Below are positions 13,704-26,029 of a DNA stretch of 64,000 bases, piece after piece. Where the stretch lies: positions 620,001-684,000 of the forward strand of contig JACDTU010000018.1 in assembly GCA_022376465.1 (NCBI GenBank), in the 5' to 3' direction. Below the pieces are notes generated by a model, which was not told the origin of the DNA, ran no database searches, and saw nothing but the letters and a program-made list of their open reading frames with translations. Positions within the stretch are counted from its first letter, which is position 1. The number at the start of each line of letters is the position of its first letter. The position numbers and the translations under genes were made by a program. Source of the DNA: Cubamyces lactineus. Taxonomy: Eukaryota; Basidiomycota; Agaricomycetes; Polyporales; Polyporaceae.

Positions 13704-15165
13704 TCACGCCTTGCCAATACCGGGCGTTCCAGGGGTCGGGACGGCGGTAGGGACAGTCGACGGCTGGAGGGCCGTGTTCCAGGTCGCAGTCGTCGGGTAG
13801 GGCGTGTTCGCCACCGCGGGCGACGTCGTCGCGTACGGGGTCGGGCCGGGGACTGTTGGTGCGGGAGTGCAGGGACGGAGAGGGTCAGTTAGGACGGATG
13901 GTGTGGACTGGTACGGTAGTAAGGAGAAGAACGCACTGGTGTAAGTCGTGAGCTGCTGGTAGATGTTGATGAGGATGCCCTGTTGGGGATGTAGGTGTCA
14001 GTCGTGTTAAATTGGGTATGAAGTGGGGGAGACGTACCGGGTCCTCAGCATTGTATGCGCCGGGGAAGCTGACGGTCGGAGGGCTGGCACTACCGGAGCC
14101 GCCAACCTGTCGGAGTCGTTGTCAACTCAAGTACTTTACGCATACTATGGTTGAGGTACATACGTTGACCTGGTAGCAGGACATATAGAACCTATGCGGA
14201 CTGGTCAGCACTAGTACAGAAAATATAGTGGTGGGGACTCACTGTGCGCCGCCGACGGAGCTTGCGACGTGGAGAGCTGTGATGATGGAAGTGTCAGCGT
14301 TGGTGTATACCAAACGGTGAGCATGCGCTGGGACAAGGGAACTCACCGATGACCTCTGCGCGAATCAAGTAGTTACCGGGCGCGATGTCGGACGGGACCT
14401 TGAAGGTGTAGTGGCCGCAGTTGTCCTACACCGACCTCATCAGTCTCCTACACTTAACACCGTCCTTGAGCGGGTGTACTGACGTTCAGAACCTCTGCAG
14501 CCCAGCATAAGCATCGTGTGTCATGTCAGGCAGAGCGGCGCGTCAAAACTCACCAGTGCCCCAGTAGTCAGGGTTGTCCGACGGGAGGCCGATCTCGGCG
14601 ACCTTGAACCACTGTGCGGACGAGCCGACGGCGGTGGTTGCATCGTCGACCTTCGCCATGTACACCTATCGCGTATCCATGAGTCCCGTCGAAGCCCCCA
14701 GAATGTGTATCGAGACTCACGATAACGGGGCCGTAATGATTGCCACCGATAGCCTCGTTCGCGCACGAGCGGTCGTTAGGCTGCTGGTGCATCTCGACGG
14801 TGACCTCGTCACCAGCTTCAGGCGTAGTTTCAGCCGCTGCCCAGCGCGTCCACAGTGCAAGATGGGGACTCACGCATGACCTGGCAGATGCCATCGCTCG
14901 GGTGCGGATTCGCATTGCACGCGATGTCCTAGAGGCATAGGGTTGAATTCAGAATTACAAGCCACAAGCCAACAGCAGGCAAGCAATCGATGGGGGAGGA
15001 AGGGATACGTACGGGAGTGCTGACGCTAGTGACGGGCGAGTTGCTCTGCGGGAGCCGCACGCAGGACGAGCCCTGGTCGACGCCGTTGATCCACAGCTCC
15101 TGGAACGTGGCGTGGGCGGCGACAGACGCGGCGAGCGATGCAGCGAGGACGAGCTTCGCGAACAT
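13704..15165 (-). CDS. AA9 lytic polysaccharide monooxygenase
   Basis: This is a secreted copper enzyme that oxidatively cleaves cellulose or related beta-glucans. The signal peptide MFAKLVLAASLAASVAA is followed directly by His-18 (HATFQELW), the N-terminal histidine of the copper brace. The second copper histidine lies in EAIGGNHYGPVIVYM. The axial region has the conserved Gln and Tyr in GGAQFYMSCYQ, and the conserved serine/cysteine block SSCVRLPQSNSPVT is present. The gene is cut into about ten small exons by short GT-AG introns, which is common for AA9 genes. The C terminus is a Thr/Pro-rich tail (TPYATTSPAVANTPYP, ending GIGKA) with no CBM1 binding module. All active-site residues are present, so it should be functional. 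It is a marker of lignocellulose decay. Confidence 0.93.
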
Positions 15166-15287
15166 GTTTGACGGTAGTCGAGAGATGAAGAAGCCTTTTT
15201 GGTTAAGTTAGGGGAGGTGAGTAGCCGTGTGCACCAGCGGGTACTGATGTCCTGAGGAACCTCCTCCACTTCCTCGCACCGCGCACG

Positions 15288-15294
15288 TTAAATA
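15288..15294 (-). promoter_or_regulatory. TATA-like box of the AA9 gene
   Basis: The minus strand reads TATTTAA 123 nt upstream of the AA9 start codon, a plausible core promoter position with a leader of about 90 nt. It is called from position only. Confidence 0.45.
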
Positions 15295-16004
15295 CTGACC
15301 TGTAACCACCACCCTGGACGGTTGCTTCGAAAGCTCGGATGAGGTTTCGCCAGATCCGCAAACAGACGCGTCTCAGAATAGCTCCTGCCCGCTTACCACA
15401 GCACAGGTGCAACAGAGCATGACGCACAGAGAAGGCTGTATATCCGTGCTTCTTCCAGATCCCCTCCGTCCTGCGGAAGAGACGATACGCTGGGCAAGAT
15501 ACCGCAGGGATAAGGGGATTTTTGAGGTGGAGCAGTCGGTCACATGTGGATGGTCGGGACGAGGGTCGTCGTCCGACGGTTACACAGTTGCACAACTTTC
15601 TCGTAGCCCTGCACGTCCGCAAAATGCCCGAAAACATCCCGGAGTGGCGCGTCGGCTTGCGATAGTGCACTTCCCGGAAATACCGAATGCGCGCTGCGCC
15701 CGACAGCCTATACAGTGTCGTCGCGAGAAGGAGCTAGCAGGTGCATTGTGCTATTCTTAGCCGCAGTCCTGTTCTAACATGGGGAGAACATTATCAATAG
15801 AGGCAAAAATAGCATATACATGCGCGGGGATACGTTTACGGAGGGATAGGACACATCGGAAAGTGTACTTCTCCAGCGGGACGTGGAAGTGTCAAGAAGA
15901 CGGTCATACTCTAGCAAAAGACATACTACAGAGGGACAGTGAGCAAGATGGCACGAGCAAGAACGAAAGAGGAAAATACGCGTGGGGCCGTAACATATCA
16001 TTCT
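15295..16004. other. intergenic
   Basis: This holds the distal AA9 upstream region and the 3' flank of the splicing-factor gene. No coding or repeat feature is supported. Confidence 0.5.
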
Positions 16005-17787
16005 TTAGTTGCCAGAGCCGGAGCCAGAACCAGTGCTGGAGGTAGCGTTGGCAGAGCTGCTTGTTTTACGCGTGCGCACAACCTTGTTACGCAGCGCCCT
16101 CTCCTTCAGCTCGCTTTCCCTCCTCGCTAGTTCTTCTTTGTCTACCTAACAGATGCAAAGCATTCAATGACCAAGCCTCGGAGACGCAGGGCATGACAGG
16201 GAACTGACCTGATCACCGTCGACGTCCATGCGCTGCTCCTTCCGTCGTTCTGCCTCTGCTTGACCTCTGATCTTGAGCTCACCAACATCTCTATCCCTCG
16301 CGTCGGGATCTATTTCCATCTTGTCAAGATTCCGCGAGCCTGACGCACGTGGACGCTCGGGGGTCCTACTCCGACTTCTACTAACACTGGGCGTTCTGCC
16401 ACGTCTCCTTACCGGGCTCCGATCGCGCGAGAAAGCTCGCCTCTTGGGCGGAGGCGGACTTCTGTCCCGCACAATACTAGGGCTTCTACGTCTTCTGCGA
16501 GGCGGGGAACGGCTTCTACTGGGGCTCCGCCGGCGGCCATATCCACCTCCACGATAGGGAGGTGTGCGACTGCGCGACGGAGGAGAACGTGACCTCGGGC
16601 TTGGGGAAACGCGGCGTCTACGCGGGGGCGGACTACGCGAGTCCCTTGGCCGTCTGTCTCGAGAGCGAGGAGGGGACGCGGAAGGAGAGCGCAAGCGCCT
16701 CCTCGCAGGCGGGGGAGAGCGCGAACGGGACATCGAGCGTGGGGGAGGCGAACGTCGGCGCCGCGGAGGGGGAGAGCGCGACAGGGAGCGACCACCCCGC
16801 GGAGGGGAGCGGTAACGACGCGCGGGTGGTGTGCGGGAGCGGGAGGGGGAGCGAGAGCTGCGTGCACTGTCGCGGGAGGTCGAACGCCGTCTGTGGGGAG
16901 GCGGGGAACGAGGTGGTGGGGATCGGGAAGTAGACCGGCGCCGGGGAGGACCTCCAGCCCGCTATGAAGGTTTAGGCAGTATGAGTACTTGAAAGGGGGA
17001 GGATATTGGACATACGTACCCCGCCTCTTGCGCCCCAACCACTGTCCCGCGGCCTGTCGCCACGGTCGTCTGAAAAGCCACCTCGGCCGCCTCTGCCCCT
17101 TCCACGACCTCTTCCACGACCGCCCCCGCGTGCATCGCGTTCATTTGCGCGGATTTCGTCGAGACGTGCGCGACGGTCGCGTTCTTCGATCGCTCGAACA
17201 TCGCCCGCCTTCGCCTGGCGCATCTCTTCCTTCTTCTCTTCTACGAAGGTGCGCGGTACGCCTGCGGGAGAGTCTTGAGCCTCCAGGAGGAGCTTCCAGA
17301 GAGCAGACATGAACGCAGGTGTCGAATTTGTCAGGAAACCGGTCAAGTTGATCTGCATCCTGCGTGGGTCGGGGGTCTTCGCGCAGGATGAGAATGCATC
17401 GGTGAAGTATGGATGAACTGACGCACCGGCTGGGAGTCATCTTCGAGCAATCCCATAGCATACTCCACGACCACTTCATCTTCGAAACCCACCAGCTCGA
17501 CAACCTTCTTCACAATCCATGGTCGAATAACAGAAAGATTGACTTTCCGCATGTCGACCTATACGAGAGACTGCTGTTAGACTGCCATCTATATGCTCAT
17601 ACTTAGCAATACATTACCTTTTTCTCAAACTCTGGAGGGAACTTCATCGTTTTGAGGAGCTTGAGCTCCTTGTCAGAAAACCGTCGGTCTTGGTCGGCTG
17701 AAGTGCCTTTGAAGAACCCTGCAATGCCACAAACACTCAGTATATGCCACACACAAAGAACGCAATGAGCGAACCTGCGTCGGCCAT
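16005..17787 (-). CDS. PWI-domain RS-rich splicing factor (SRRM1-like)
   Basis: This is a nuclear pre-mRNA splicing coactivator related to SRRM1/SRm160. The N-terminal exons encode MADAGFFKGTSADQDRRF and then the PWI domain, with IRPWIVKKVVELVGFED, the QINLTGFL block and FMSALWKLLLEAQ. A lysine/arginine-rich helix and an RGG tract (GRGRGRGRGGRGG) follow. Then comes a long arginine/serine/proline domain with dozens of RSRSP, SPPPRRR and SRSRTPE units. The tail includes EIDPDARDRDVGELKIRGQAEAERRKEQR and a short final exon ending GSGSGSGN. The first intron follows only four and a third codons. The splice into QINLTGFL has two nearby candidate acceptors. The antisense strand shows long spurious frames caused by the repetitive arginine codons. 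Confidence 0.88.
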
Positions 17788-20503
17788 GTTGGTCTCTAAG
17801 GTGCTCTCACTAGCGAGTTTGAGGAGAGTGGGTGAGATGGGCCGTGACTGCCTGAAGCCAAGACGCGATGACAGCCTACAGGGCGCGAAGAAGCGCTCTT
17901 TGGGCGCCTCTCGTGCAACCCCGCAATCCTGTTACAGCTGTTTTCGAAATGATTGGACAGCCGCTCCGACGCGCGCTTTTGACGCTGAACGCTCCAAAAA
18001 ATCCAGAAATTCAAAAAACCCTCGAAAAAGACTGTAGCATGCTTTTTACCTGCGAAAAGCGAGATTTGTACTGTGTAGATACGTACGACCAATTTCTATG
18101 CATATACTATGCACGTTTTCGGCATGTGGGAGGCGGCAGAGGTTGGTCGGGTAGCCAGCTCAGCATGGGCGCTTGTCATCAGTAGCATACTAGACTCCTC
18201 GAACGGGGGCCGAAAGAGCACTCTGTTAGACCATTCAGTAGCATGTTTGGCTTTGAAAGGCCGTATTTTACTGCTTCAGAGCGCCTTCCGGGAAACCATG
18301 AAGAGCGGTGCCGTCTAGATGTTGTACTTACATATGAATATGGGCAGCCTTACTGCGTACATTCAGTGAAACCCTGCTTGACACTTCCTAACAATTGCCG
18401 TTCTGTGCACAACCATCCATACATCCCATGCACTTTTCCTTGTACTCATATTCTACTCGTAGGTTTTAATCCCCGTGCGATAGTGAGCTCGTCAGTACGT
18501 TGCCCTGACATCGCACATGTGGGAGGCGCCCGTGCTGAGCTGGCTATAAAGGCAATCAAGTACAACACTTAGCTTATCCGCGAGATTTGCGTGGTCGCGA
18601 CGTGGGCGGTAGCGTGGAGTACGGCATCAGATCATTTTCATCGTGTTTGCACTTAGGAGGGCGTAGTGGTGGGGCCCGGGGGTACACAGAGGGGTCTGAG
18701 GGTAACGGGGAATGGCGGTGGATATTCGACACAGTAGAGAGGCGTCAGGGATGTAACGGCATCATGGGATAGCCATATGGATTAGTCTCTGCAGAGCAAC
18801 TCGTCGCGAGAGTTGTCTGATTGAAGACAGTACTCGGCGCGAATAATTGAACAGGCGAGCATGGTGTGAGGGCTGGCGACGTAAAGGAGGGCTGGCTGCC
18901 AGTGGGGGGCGGAGAGCTGATAGTGGTCGCAGATAGGCGGGGTTCATCCTTGTTTCGGGAGTACGAGTCCGGCGTCGGTAGAGCCCACACGCCTCGATGC
19001 GATGTCGAACTCGCAGCTTCCGAGGATGCGGATGACGAAGGGTTTCGACCAGGAGTAGAGGTTAGGGAACCGCCCAATGAAGGCTGAGCAGCGGATGCCT
19101 TCAGCGGGCGTGGTTTAGGCAGTCCTGAGAGAGGCTGAGTCCATTGCAGAGGCTTCATCGGCCCATTGAAAGGCATCGCAACATCCTAGAGGTGGACGCT
19201 AAGTGGCATATAGTAGTGGCAGGAGCGCAGAGCTCTCAAGACTCTCAGCATCGAGCGGTTGTGGCAGAACAGGAATCGCGCTAAACCCTATTCAGAAGTT
19301 GCCATATAGGGTACCTCTCAATCGGGCAGTCGCTGTTTATGGTAGCATCGGATCACTCGGCATCTCTGATGTGGGACCCTCCAGTAAGGTGAGCGCGTTT
19401 GAAAGCAGACGTGTATGTGGTACACATTCATCGTCTGCCTAGGGGAGACAAGCTGTATGTAGCGGTCGTGGTTGAATGCAATGCTTGAATCTGGTCCGCC
19501 CACCACCGCAAACATTATCAGCGACGTCGATCTCCCACGACGCCGCAGATTAAACTGAGGAAACAACTATACGATAATGGACTGCTTTGCTAACTCGACC
19601 ATGCATGCAGCTGAGTACCTTGTGGCCTACTGTACGCACGCTCAGAGCCCGGGTCTACTAACGGTGAGCATATCAGTCCTCTCGAGTTCACATGCCGCCT
19701 GAGGCGTTGACGAGCACGGTATCTATAGAGACATGAGCGAGCCATGAGGTCTGAGGGAAGTGCTTGCCCTTTAAATAGCCATTCGGCATCCGGAACGCAA
19801 GGCACTCGAAAGGTTCTCGCAAACGTCGGATGTCGGCTCGTTCAAGTCAGTTACATCGTACAAGTTCATCTCCGCTCTCTCCTGTTTTCCTGCCCGCACG
19901 CGCCCCGAGGATCTCTCCTTTGTAGCAGCTATGTCTATCACAACAGCTAGCATGGAACGGGAGCCCACATCGCCGCCGAACGTCCGTGTGGAGCAGAAAT
20001 ACGGTGATTAAGCGCATCCTACGCAGTGCAGGCGCGAGGCATGCTTATCCACCTTGGCTGTCGACATGATCCGTGCTCGTAGGTGAGAGGTATTCGCTTC
20101 TTTCGACAGACTTCTCCGCCTAATCGCATTCTGTACTGAACGTCGGCACGTTCTGCGTGCCGTGCAGCTCGACACCCTGGCTCGCTTAGCACCCGATGCG
20201 TTCACCATGAGATCATGCGTAGTACGGCCAAGCCGCACTCTGACGCAAGGCTTTTTGTGTATGCTTACTGTGCTCTGTACGAACCCTCTGAGATCACACC
20301 AGGTCTTCCCTGCACTCTCCGGGACATCCGTGAATCGATGCGCATCCCGGCGCATTCTTAGGCTCAGGCGCCTTCCCAGACTAGACTAGTATGCAGCTTC
20401 CAAGTCGGATCCTCTCTCTGTGGTCCGGGGCCCCCAGCTATACGCCGCGTACCCATCCCCTCCACCTTTGCAACCGCCACCCACTCTCCCTGCCTTCGTC
20501 CTG
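17788..20503. other. 2.7-kb intergenic region
   Basis: The gap separates the splicing-factor gene from SET gene 1. Apart from the low-complexity minus-strand ORF at 18745-19176, listed separately, it has no recognisable gene. A CTATAAA motif near 18543 is a possible TATA box without an evident gene. Confidence 0.45.
18745..19176 (-). CDS. hypothetical Ser/Pro-rich small protein
   Basis: This is a single open frame of 143 codons starting MPFNGPMKPLQWTQPL. Its composition is protein-like but low in complexity: it is rich in Ser, Pro, Thr and Ala, with segments such as GRNPSSSASSEAASST. No domain, signal peptide or membrane segment is seen. It could be a real short disordered protein, the terminal exon of a larger gene, or chance. 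It has no clear partner among its neighbours. Confidence 0.25.
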   Translation of the reverse strand: MPFNGPMKPLQWTQPLSGLPKPRPLKASAAQPSLGGSLTSTPGRNPSSSASSEAASSTSHRGVWALPTPDSYSRNKDEPRLSATTISSPPPTGSQPSFTSPALTPCSPVQLFAPSTVFNQTTLATSCSAETNPYGYPMMPLHP

Positions 20504-21773
20504 ATGGATCATCGTCCCCAGAGTCGTCCTGCGAGGTCCTCTATGCGGGCTGCGTCCGCGCCATATAGACATTCGCGGTCCTCCGTGTGCATTGTGCACA
20601 CGCCCTCCCTGGAGACTATCGCAACCGCGGACGAAGAGGACGAGGAGACGACGTTCTGCGAATCCTCCGACTCACCGAGGACCTCGCCCTCGCCGAGCCA
20701 TAGACACGAGTCTTCTGGGTCCTCTGTGGACGACACCGTTCCGCCGTACAAGGTCGCCTCTGCACCACTTACCGATGGCCTTGGCCTGTTCGCTACTCGT
20801 GCCATCTCCAAAGGGTGCATAGTGCTGAGCGAGTCCCCGATCTTCACTCAGCCACCTCCGCCGTCACGAACGAACTCGACCGTGATGTCTGCGCTGTCAC
20901 AGTGCACCCGCGATGAGCAGCGGCAGTACTTCAATCTGGCGAACACGTACAAGGTTCCCCGCTTGGGGAAGCGTGCACTCCTCCCGGCTCTAGGCATCTT
21001 TGAGACGAACGCACTTCCTTGCGGGAAGACGAAGGGTGGAGGGAGTGGCGGGACACGTCGGGCAGGCATCTTCCTGCTCGCAGCGCGCCTCAACCACTCG
21101 TGTCAGCCAAACCTCGCACGCTGGTGGGACGACGGTGCGCAGCGGATGACGTTCCGCGCCCTGCGCGACATCGTGGAGGGCGACGAGCTCTGCATGAACT
21201 ACGTCGACGTCCTCGGCACGAAGGCGCAGCGGATGGAGGAGCTGCGCACCGCGTTTGGGTTCGAGTGTGTGTGCGAGGCGTGCGCGCTCGTAGGCGAGGA
21301 GCTGGGGGAGAGCGATAGGCGGCGGGCGGCGATTCGCCGGCTCTTCGAGGAGGTCGGGGTCTGTGGGAACGAGCCCACCCTTGGGCTTAGGAAGGTTCGT
21401 CTGTGGTCTTATTGCGCCCATGTAGATGGCTCACTGCGTGCCGCGTTGTCAGGTGAAGCTCGCGCTGAGATTGCTCAAGGACGAGGGGCTCGTACACTAC
21501 GAGGCTTCGTTCTGTTTTGACGCATTCCAGTTCTGCATACTGGTAGGCCTCTCTCGAGTGTTCGCGTGGTACCGCCCTTCTAACAGGATATCGCTGCAGG
21601 TGTCTGATTATGTGAACGCGAAAGCGTGGGTGCGGAAGGCTTGGGAGGCGTCCTGCAGCACCTCGGGTCCCGATAGCCCTGCATCACGCGCGTTCAAGAT
21701 GTACTGGGCCAATCCGCGCGCGCACGAGCTGGCCGGAGTGCTGCCGAAGGCGACGTTGCACGGACCAGACTGA
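20504..21773 (+). CDS. SET-domain protein 1
   Basis: This is a putative protein-lysine methyltransferase of the fungal SET family that resembles SMYD proteins without an obvious MYND finger. A disordered Ser/Pro/Glu N terminus of about 80 residues precedes the SET region. The SET start is DGLGLFATRAISKGCIV. The cofactor-binding and catalytic motif is complete (LNHSCQPN), followed by RALRDIVEGDELCMNYVD and the post-SET cysteines FECVCEAC. Two short introns then lead to a C-terminal helical region (NAKAWVRKAWEASCSTSGPDSP). The first ATG of the open frame is at 20504; further upstream codons lack an ATG. It is the only one of the three SET paralogs here with the full NHSC motif, so it is the best candidate for catalytic activity. 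Substrate unknown. Confidence 0.85.
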
Positions 21774-22261
21774 AGAAGATGCTGACTTTGTGCATTGTAC
21801 AGTAATTCTCCGTCGGCTGGACGCACGCTTAGGGTCCCTTTGTGTCGTGTGCTCGGACTCCAGCTCTCTTGCTCCGAGCTTTGTGCTCTTTTTGTCATGT
21901 TGCAATTGTTCGTTTCGTTGTCTTCGTTTTGGCTCCATTGGGTCGTCTTGGGTACTGTGGATTAATGCTAACCTACCTTCAATGACTATGCCGCATGATC
22001 TCTGCCATCAGCATAATGTTTAATGGGTGGTTATATCTGCCTCTGCGGAGGGCGCTGAGTGGGCCCATACCGACAGCCTGCGTCGGTGCAGGTCGGAAAG
22101 GAGCTGAGCGGGATGCGGGCCGAATACGTACACCTGACTTCCGATCGACCCGTCTACCCCCTGCGCCGCAGGCAACGTCTCTAGTACTCTCAAAATTTAC
22201 ACTCTACCACACTCATACAGCACAAGCCTAGAACCAGGATTCAGGAGGAGCAGCTCTCACC

Positions 22262-23864
22262 ATGACACCGTCGAAGCCCAACAAAATCACGAAGATCGAG
22301 GTATTCAAATCGCTTACATCCGGTTGTTTGCGCAAGTACGGAGCCGTTTGGGCACGCTGACCTGGAAACGCTCCGCATTTCTCACATAGATCTTCCGTGT
22401 CCCCCCGCGATGGCTGTTCGTGAGAGTCGAGACGGAGCAAGGGATCGTCGGGTGGGGCGAAGGGACGCTCGAGGGCCACACCGAGGCCATCGAGGGCGCG
22501 TACAAGGACCTCACGGAGCGCTTCGTCGGATGGGACGCTGACCAGATCCAGGACATCTGGCAACACGCCTATCGCTCTCGATTCTACCGAGGCGGCCCAG
22601 TGCTCATGGTACATAGATCACTAGTGGATTCTTCGAAATAAGCTGATCAGCGCCTCGATATTTCGACTACTAGTCGGCACTATCGGGCCTGGATATCGCC
22701 CTTTGGGACATCAAGGGTAAGAAGCACGGCGTGCCCATCTGGCAGCTCCTCGGAGGCAAAGTTCGCGACCGCGTCAAGGTGTACGTCTGGGTTGGGGGTG
22801 ACAAGCCCGCGGACGTCCTCGATGGCGCGGCAGAGCGCCGCGCACAGGGCTTCACGGCGGTCAAGATGAACGGCACAGACGCCGTCGACTGGATTGATTC
22901 GCCGACGCTCCTGCAGGACACCGTATCTCGCGTGCGCGACGTGAAGAGCCTTGGGCTCGATGTGGGCATCGACTTCCATGGACGACTGCACAAGGGGATG
23001 GCGAAGCAACTCGCAAAGGCGCTTGAGCCCCTTAGGCCCCTCTTCATCGAAGGCACATCTTCCTGTGTAATTTATGCCACTGAAGCACCTCTGGCTAACG
23101 CGACCGCATAGAACCGCTCTTGCCTACTCAGCCAGAAGAGATCGCGGATCTTGCGCATATGGTCTCGACGCCGATCGCGCTCGGAGAGAGATTGTACTCC
23201 CGTCATGACTTCCGGCCCTACCTCGAACGCAGAGCAATAGACATAGCCCAGCCCGACGTAGGACTTCTCTCTGTTCCATTCGCTTGTCGGCTCACTGACT
23301 CTGTTTTTGCAGGTCGCGCACTGTGGCGGAATCAGCGAGCTCCATCGTCTAGCATCGTACACCGAGACGTACGACGTCGCGCTCGCCCCTCACTGTCCCC
23401 TCGGCCCCATCGCCTTGGCGGCGTGTATGCAAGTCGATATCGCCGCACCCAACTGTACGTCACGATGAATGTGAGGAGTGCTGATCACATCCTAACCTTC
23501 GAAACGCTAGTCGCTATACAAGAAATGAGCTTACAGGCAAGTCGAGCACACGTGTGACCTCCCTCGGGCACTTGATCTTCTGTTCGCCACCTAGATGCAT
23601 TACAACGAAGGCGCAGACCTACTGACGTACCTCGTGGATCCAACCGTGTTCACCGTGAAGAATGGTTACGTCGAAGCGCTGCAGGGTACATTATTGTGTC
23701 TCACGAGCTGATCAAGCAGGATACTGATGGCGACTCCAGGACCTGGTCTTGGCATCGAGATCAACGAAGCGTTGGTGCGGGAAGCCGCATCTAAACATAT
23801 CGAGGAGAATGCGTGGAGGAATGCAGTATGGAAAGGCGAGGACGGAGGCTTGCGCGAGTGGTAG
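22262..23864 (+). CDS. D-galactonate dehydratase-like enolase-superfamily enzyme
   Basis: This is a mandelate-racemase/enolase superfamily acid-sugar dehydratase, most like D-galactonate dehydratase. Exon 1 is [13 protein letters not shown]. The capping domain follows, with [13 protein letters not shown] and YRGGPVLM, and then the barrel. The likely metal ligands are the Asp of GIDFHG and the Glu residues of LFIEEP and ALGERL. Catalytic His candidates lie in DFHGRLHK and APHCPLGP. The C terminus ends GGLREW, a family hallmark. Two introns appear to use GC donors: one inside LFIEEP (AAG-GCACAT, near 23056) and one after EMSLQ (CAG-GCAAGT, near 23538). Without GC splicing both would break the frame. 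Neighbouring genes give no pathway context. The substrate could be another sugar acid, since the superfamily switches specificity easily. Confidence 0.88.
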
Positions 23865-24360
23865 CTTGCGAACGGCGCGGACGGACAATCGACACCCGCA
23901 ATGAATCGAGTTATGCGTAATGTACGGGATAAGGAGCAATACAACAAAGCATTCTACGCGACACTTCTTCGTGGATGATGGTATGCGGGTGGTATCAGGC
24001 CCGCCTATCCCCCTAAATCGGAGCAGTCCCCCGAGGGTTTCTAAGGCTGCCATCGGGCTCGGGCCGCGATACATTCTCTTGCATGCATGCCATTGAGTTT
24101 GGGAACATGTTTTTTTCGCAGGGGGAGAGGGGGGGTTAGCGTGAGGGGAGCTACTACAGCCGCGCGAGGAAAGAATTGAGGAAACCTTCATCATGTATAG
24201 TCTTCAGGTTGCACGAATTGACCCCGAAAGTTCGTGGCTATATGTTTACCTGCACGCCCAGCCCGACTCGATCGGTATCATAAATACAACATGGGCGGCC
24301 AAGAGAGACGAAGAGACGGAGTAACAGGGCGCATCCCGGGCGACACTTCTTCAACGCTCA
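23865..24360. other. convergent intergenic region
   Basis: This is a 3'-to-3' spacer between the dehydratase and SET gene 2. It includes an ATAAATAC motif near 24279. Nothing else is recognised. Confidence 0.5.
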
Positions 24361-25384
24361 CTAGTCGGAGTCTGGACTAGAAAGCTTCTGCCGACCCAAC
24401 AAACCAAACGCCGCATGGGCGCGCGGATTATTCTGATATTTCTGCGTCTTCTTTGCGTCCGTGCTGTCCGGACCCCTGGTGGCACAGTAGGACTCCCAGG
24501 CTTTCTTCGCCCATGCTTTCGCATTCTTCGCATCGTGCACCGCTGTGATTGAGTATTTGCATAACATTGAGTAGGATTCGGATCGAATAAAATTAGGGTC
24601 TCACAGGCACAAAACTGGAACCCATCGTAGTAGAACGATGAAGCCATGACATCGAGTCCTTCCTCTTCGAGCAATTTCAGCGCCTGCTTGACCTATTGCG
24701 TGGATGAGTACGCGCTGCACTTCTGAGACATGCGAGAGTAGTGCATACCTTGCGTAGGCCTGTGGCGGGAATATGACCGCATCGACCGACTTCTTCGTAC
24801 AGACGTGCAATTGTTGACCGACGCTCGTCACTCTCTCCTGCCGCCTCTCCGGACAACGAGCACGCCGAGCACGCACAGTCGAACTTGAATCGTGCTTTCA
24901 GACGTGACTGGCGGGCCGCGCGTGGCGCCAGGGGGTTCATGTAGCATATTGTCAGCTCCTCTCCTTCGACGATGTCTCGCACGGCCCAAAACGTGACTTT
25001 CCCCAGCTGGTCATTCCAGTAGTTGTTCACGTTGGGAGAGCACGACAAGTTAAAACGCGAGCCCAGCGCGAACACTGCCCCGCCCTCCGCCAGGGTGCCT
25101 ACGACGAGATCATCGTGATCCCCGCACGGAAAGGCGTTGGTCTTGAAGATACCCAACGGTGGGGGAACCTGTGGCGTCCCCTTCCATGCATTGGCGAGCG
25201 AGAAGTACTCGCGTTGCTGTATTTCCGAGAGCGTGCTGAGTGCAGATAGGACGGTGTCATTGGACAAGGGACTGTTCTGCCGCACTAGAGGTGCCTCCGC
25301 CAGGACCAGTTCTCCGCGGGAGATCGTGCGAGCCGCAATGAGGCCCTTTCCCCTTTTATGGGACGCTCTGGAGTGTATACGCAA
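24361..25384 (-). CDS. SET-domain protein 2 (variant motif)
   Basis: This is a paralog of SET protein 1 lacking its long disordered N terminus. Conserved parts are KGLIAARTISRGELVLAEAP, AVRDIVEGEELTICYMN, the cysteines FDCACSAC and the C-terminal AKAWAKKAWESYCATRGPDS. The usual NHSC is FNLSCSPN here: the His is replaced by Leu. Two introns match those of the other two SET genes in position. The open frame reaches 25384 without an ATG, so at least one upstream 5' exon is missing from this model. Candidate sequence lies within about 150 nt upstream, but I could not fix the junction. The His loss suggests altered or absent methyltransferase activity, although the frame is intact. Confidence 0.75.
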
Positions 25385-25917
25385 CTAAAAACCAATGGTG
25401 AGCTGAAGTTCAAACACTCTGGAGGACGGAAGTACAGCTACCAGTCATCGTCGCGCTGAGGAGAGCCTGGGCCAAACTCTACGTTCGTCACACTAGTGGT
25501 TGTACTTGTACCCTGGGACGGTAGAAGTGGCGGGTGAATACAATCGCCACGATAACCTTCGTCCTACCGCAGCACAGGAGTCAGAGTTATTCTCAGAAGA
25601 CGTGGGCAGCGGCGAAGTCGCCAGAAGCTAGGCTTAAGTGACAGCGACGAACCATGCTGTGGCAAGACCCATGAGGGAATCAAGGTCGCCGCGTCCCAAA
25701 GTTTAGGGTCCTGCAGCGGCTGTCCCGGGCGGTATCAAGAAAACTTATCCAAATCCCCCCCCCCGTGCAGCACCCTACCACCGATGCGGGAATGCTGGTG
25801 AGGGAATACCAAAGCCATTCGATGGCATATCCTACTCAGTCTGCTCGTATCCGATACAACGCTGAAGACACTAACGACTGGGAAGCGATCTCCTTCAGCA
25901 ATTGTTTGTCACGGATT
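25385..25917. other. upstream region of SET gene 2
   Basis: This probably contains the missing 5' exon of SET gene 2. It also has a run of ten cytosines at about 25756. No other gene is supported. Confidence 0.4.
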
Positions 25918-26029
25918 ATGATGGTGGTAGAGACGCGGTAGCACACAGCCCATGCGCGCGAATCGCCAGCACCTCCTGCATGGCAAATTCTTGCGAGCGC
26001 CCGCGTCCTGAGCCTTTCCTCCTGCCACC
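25918..26029. repeat. duplicated promoter-type segment, copy 1
   Basis: These 112 nt match 30010-30125 at roughly 90% identity in the same orientation, starting at ATGATGGTGGTAGAGACGC and ending at TCCTCCTGCCACC. Each copy lies a few hundred nt upstream of a minus-strand SET gene. A 15-nt poly-C tract follows copy 1 near 26049. Confidence 0.8.

Noticed and set aside
16273..16933. Long plus-strand frames across 16.3-16.9 kb
   Set aside because: They are antisense shadows of the RS-repeat domain of the splicing factor.
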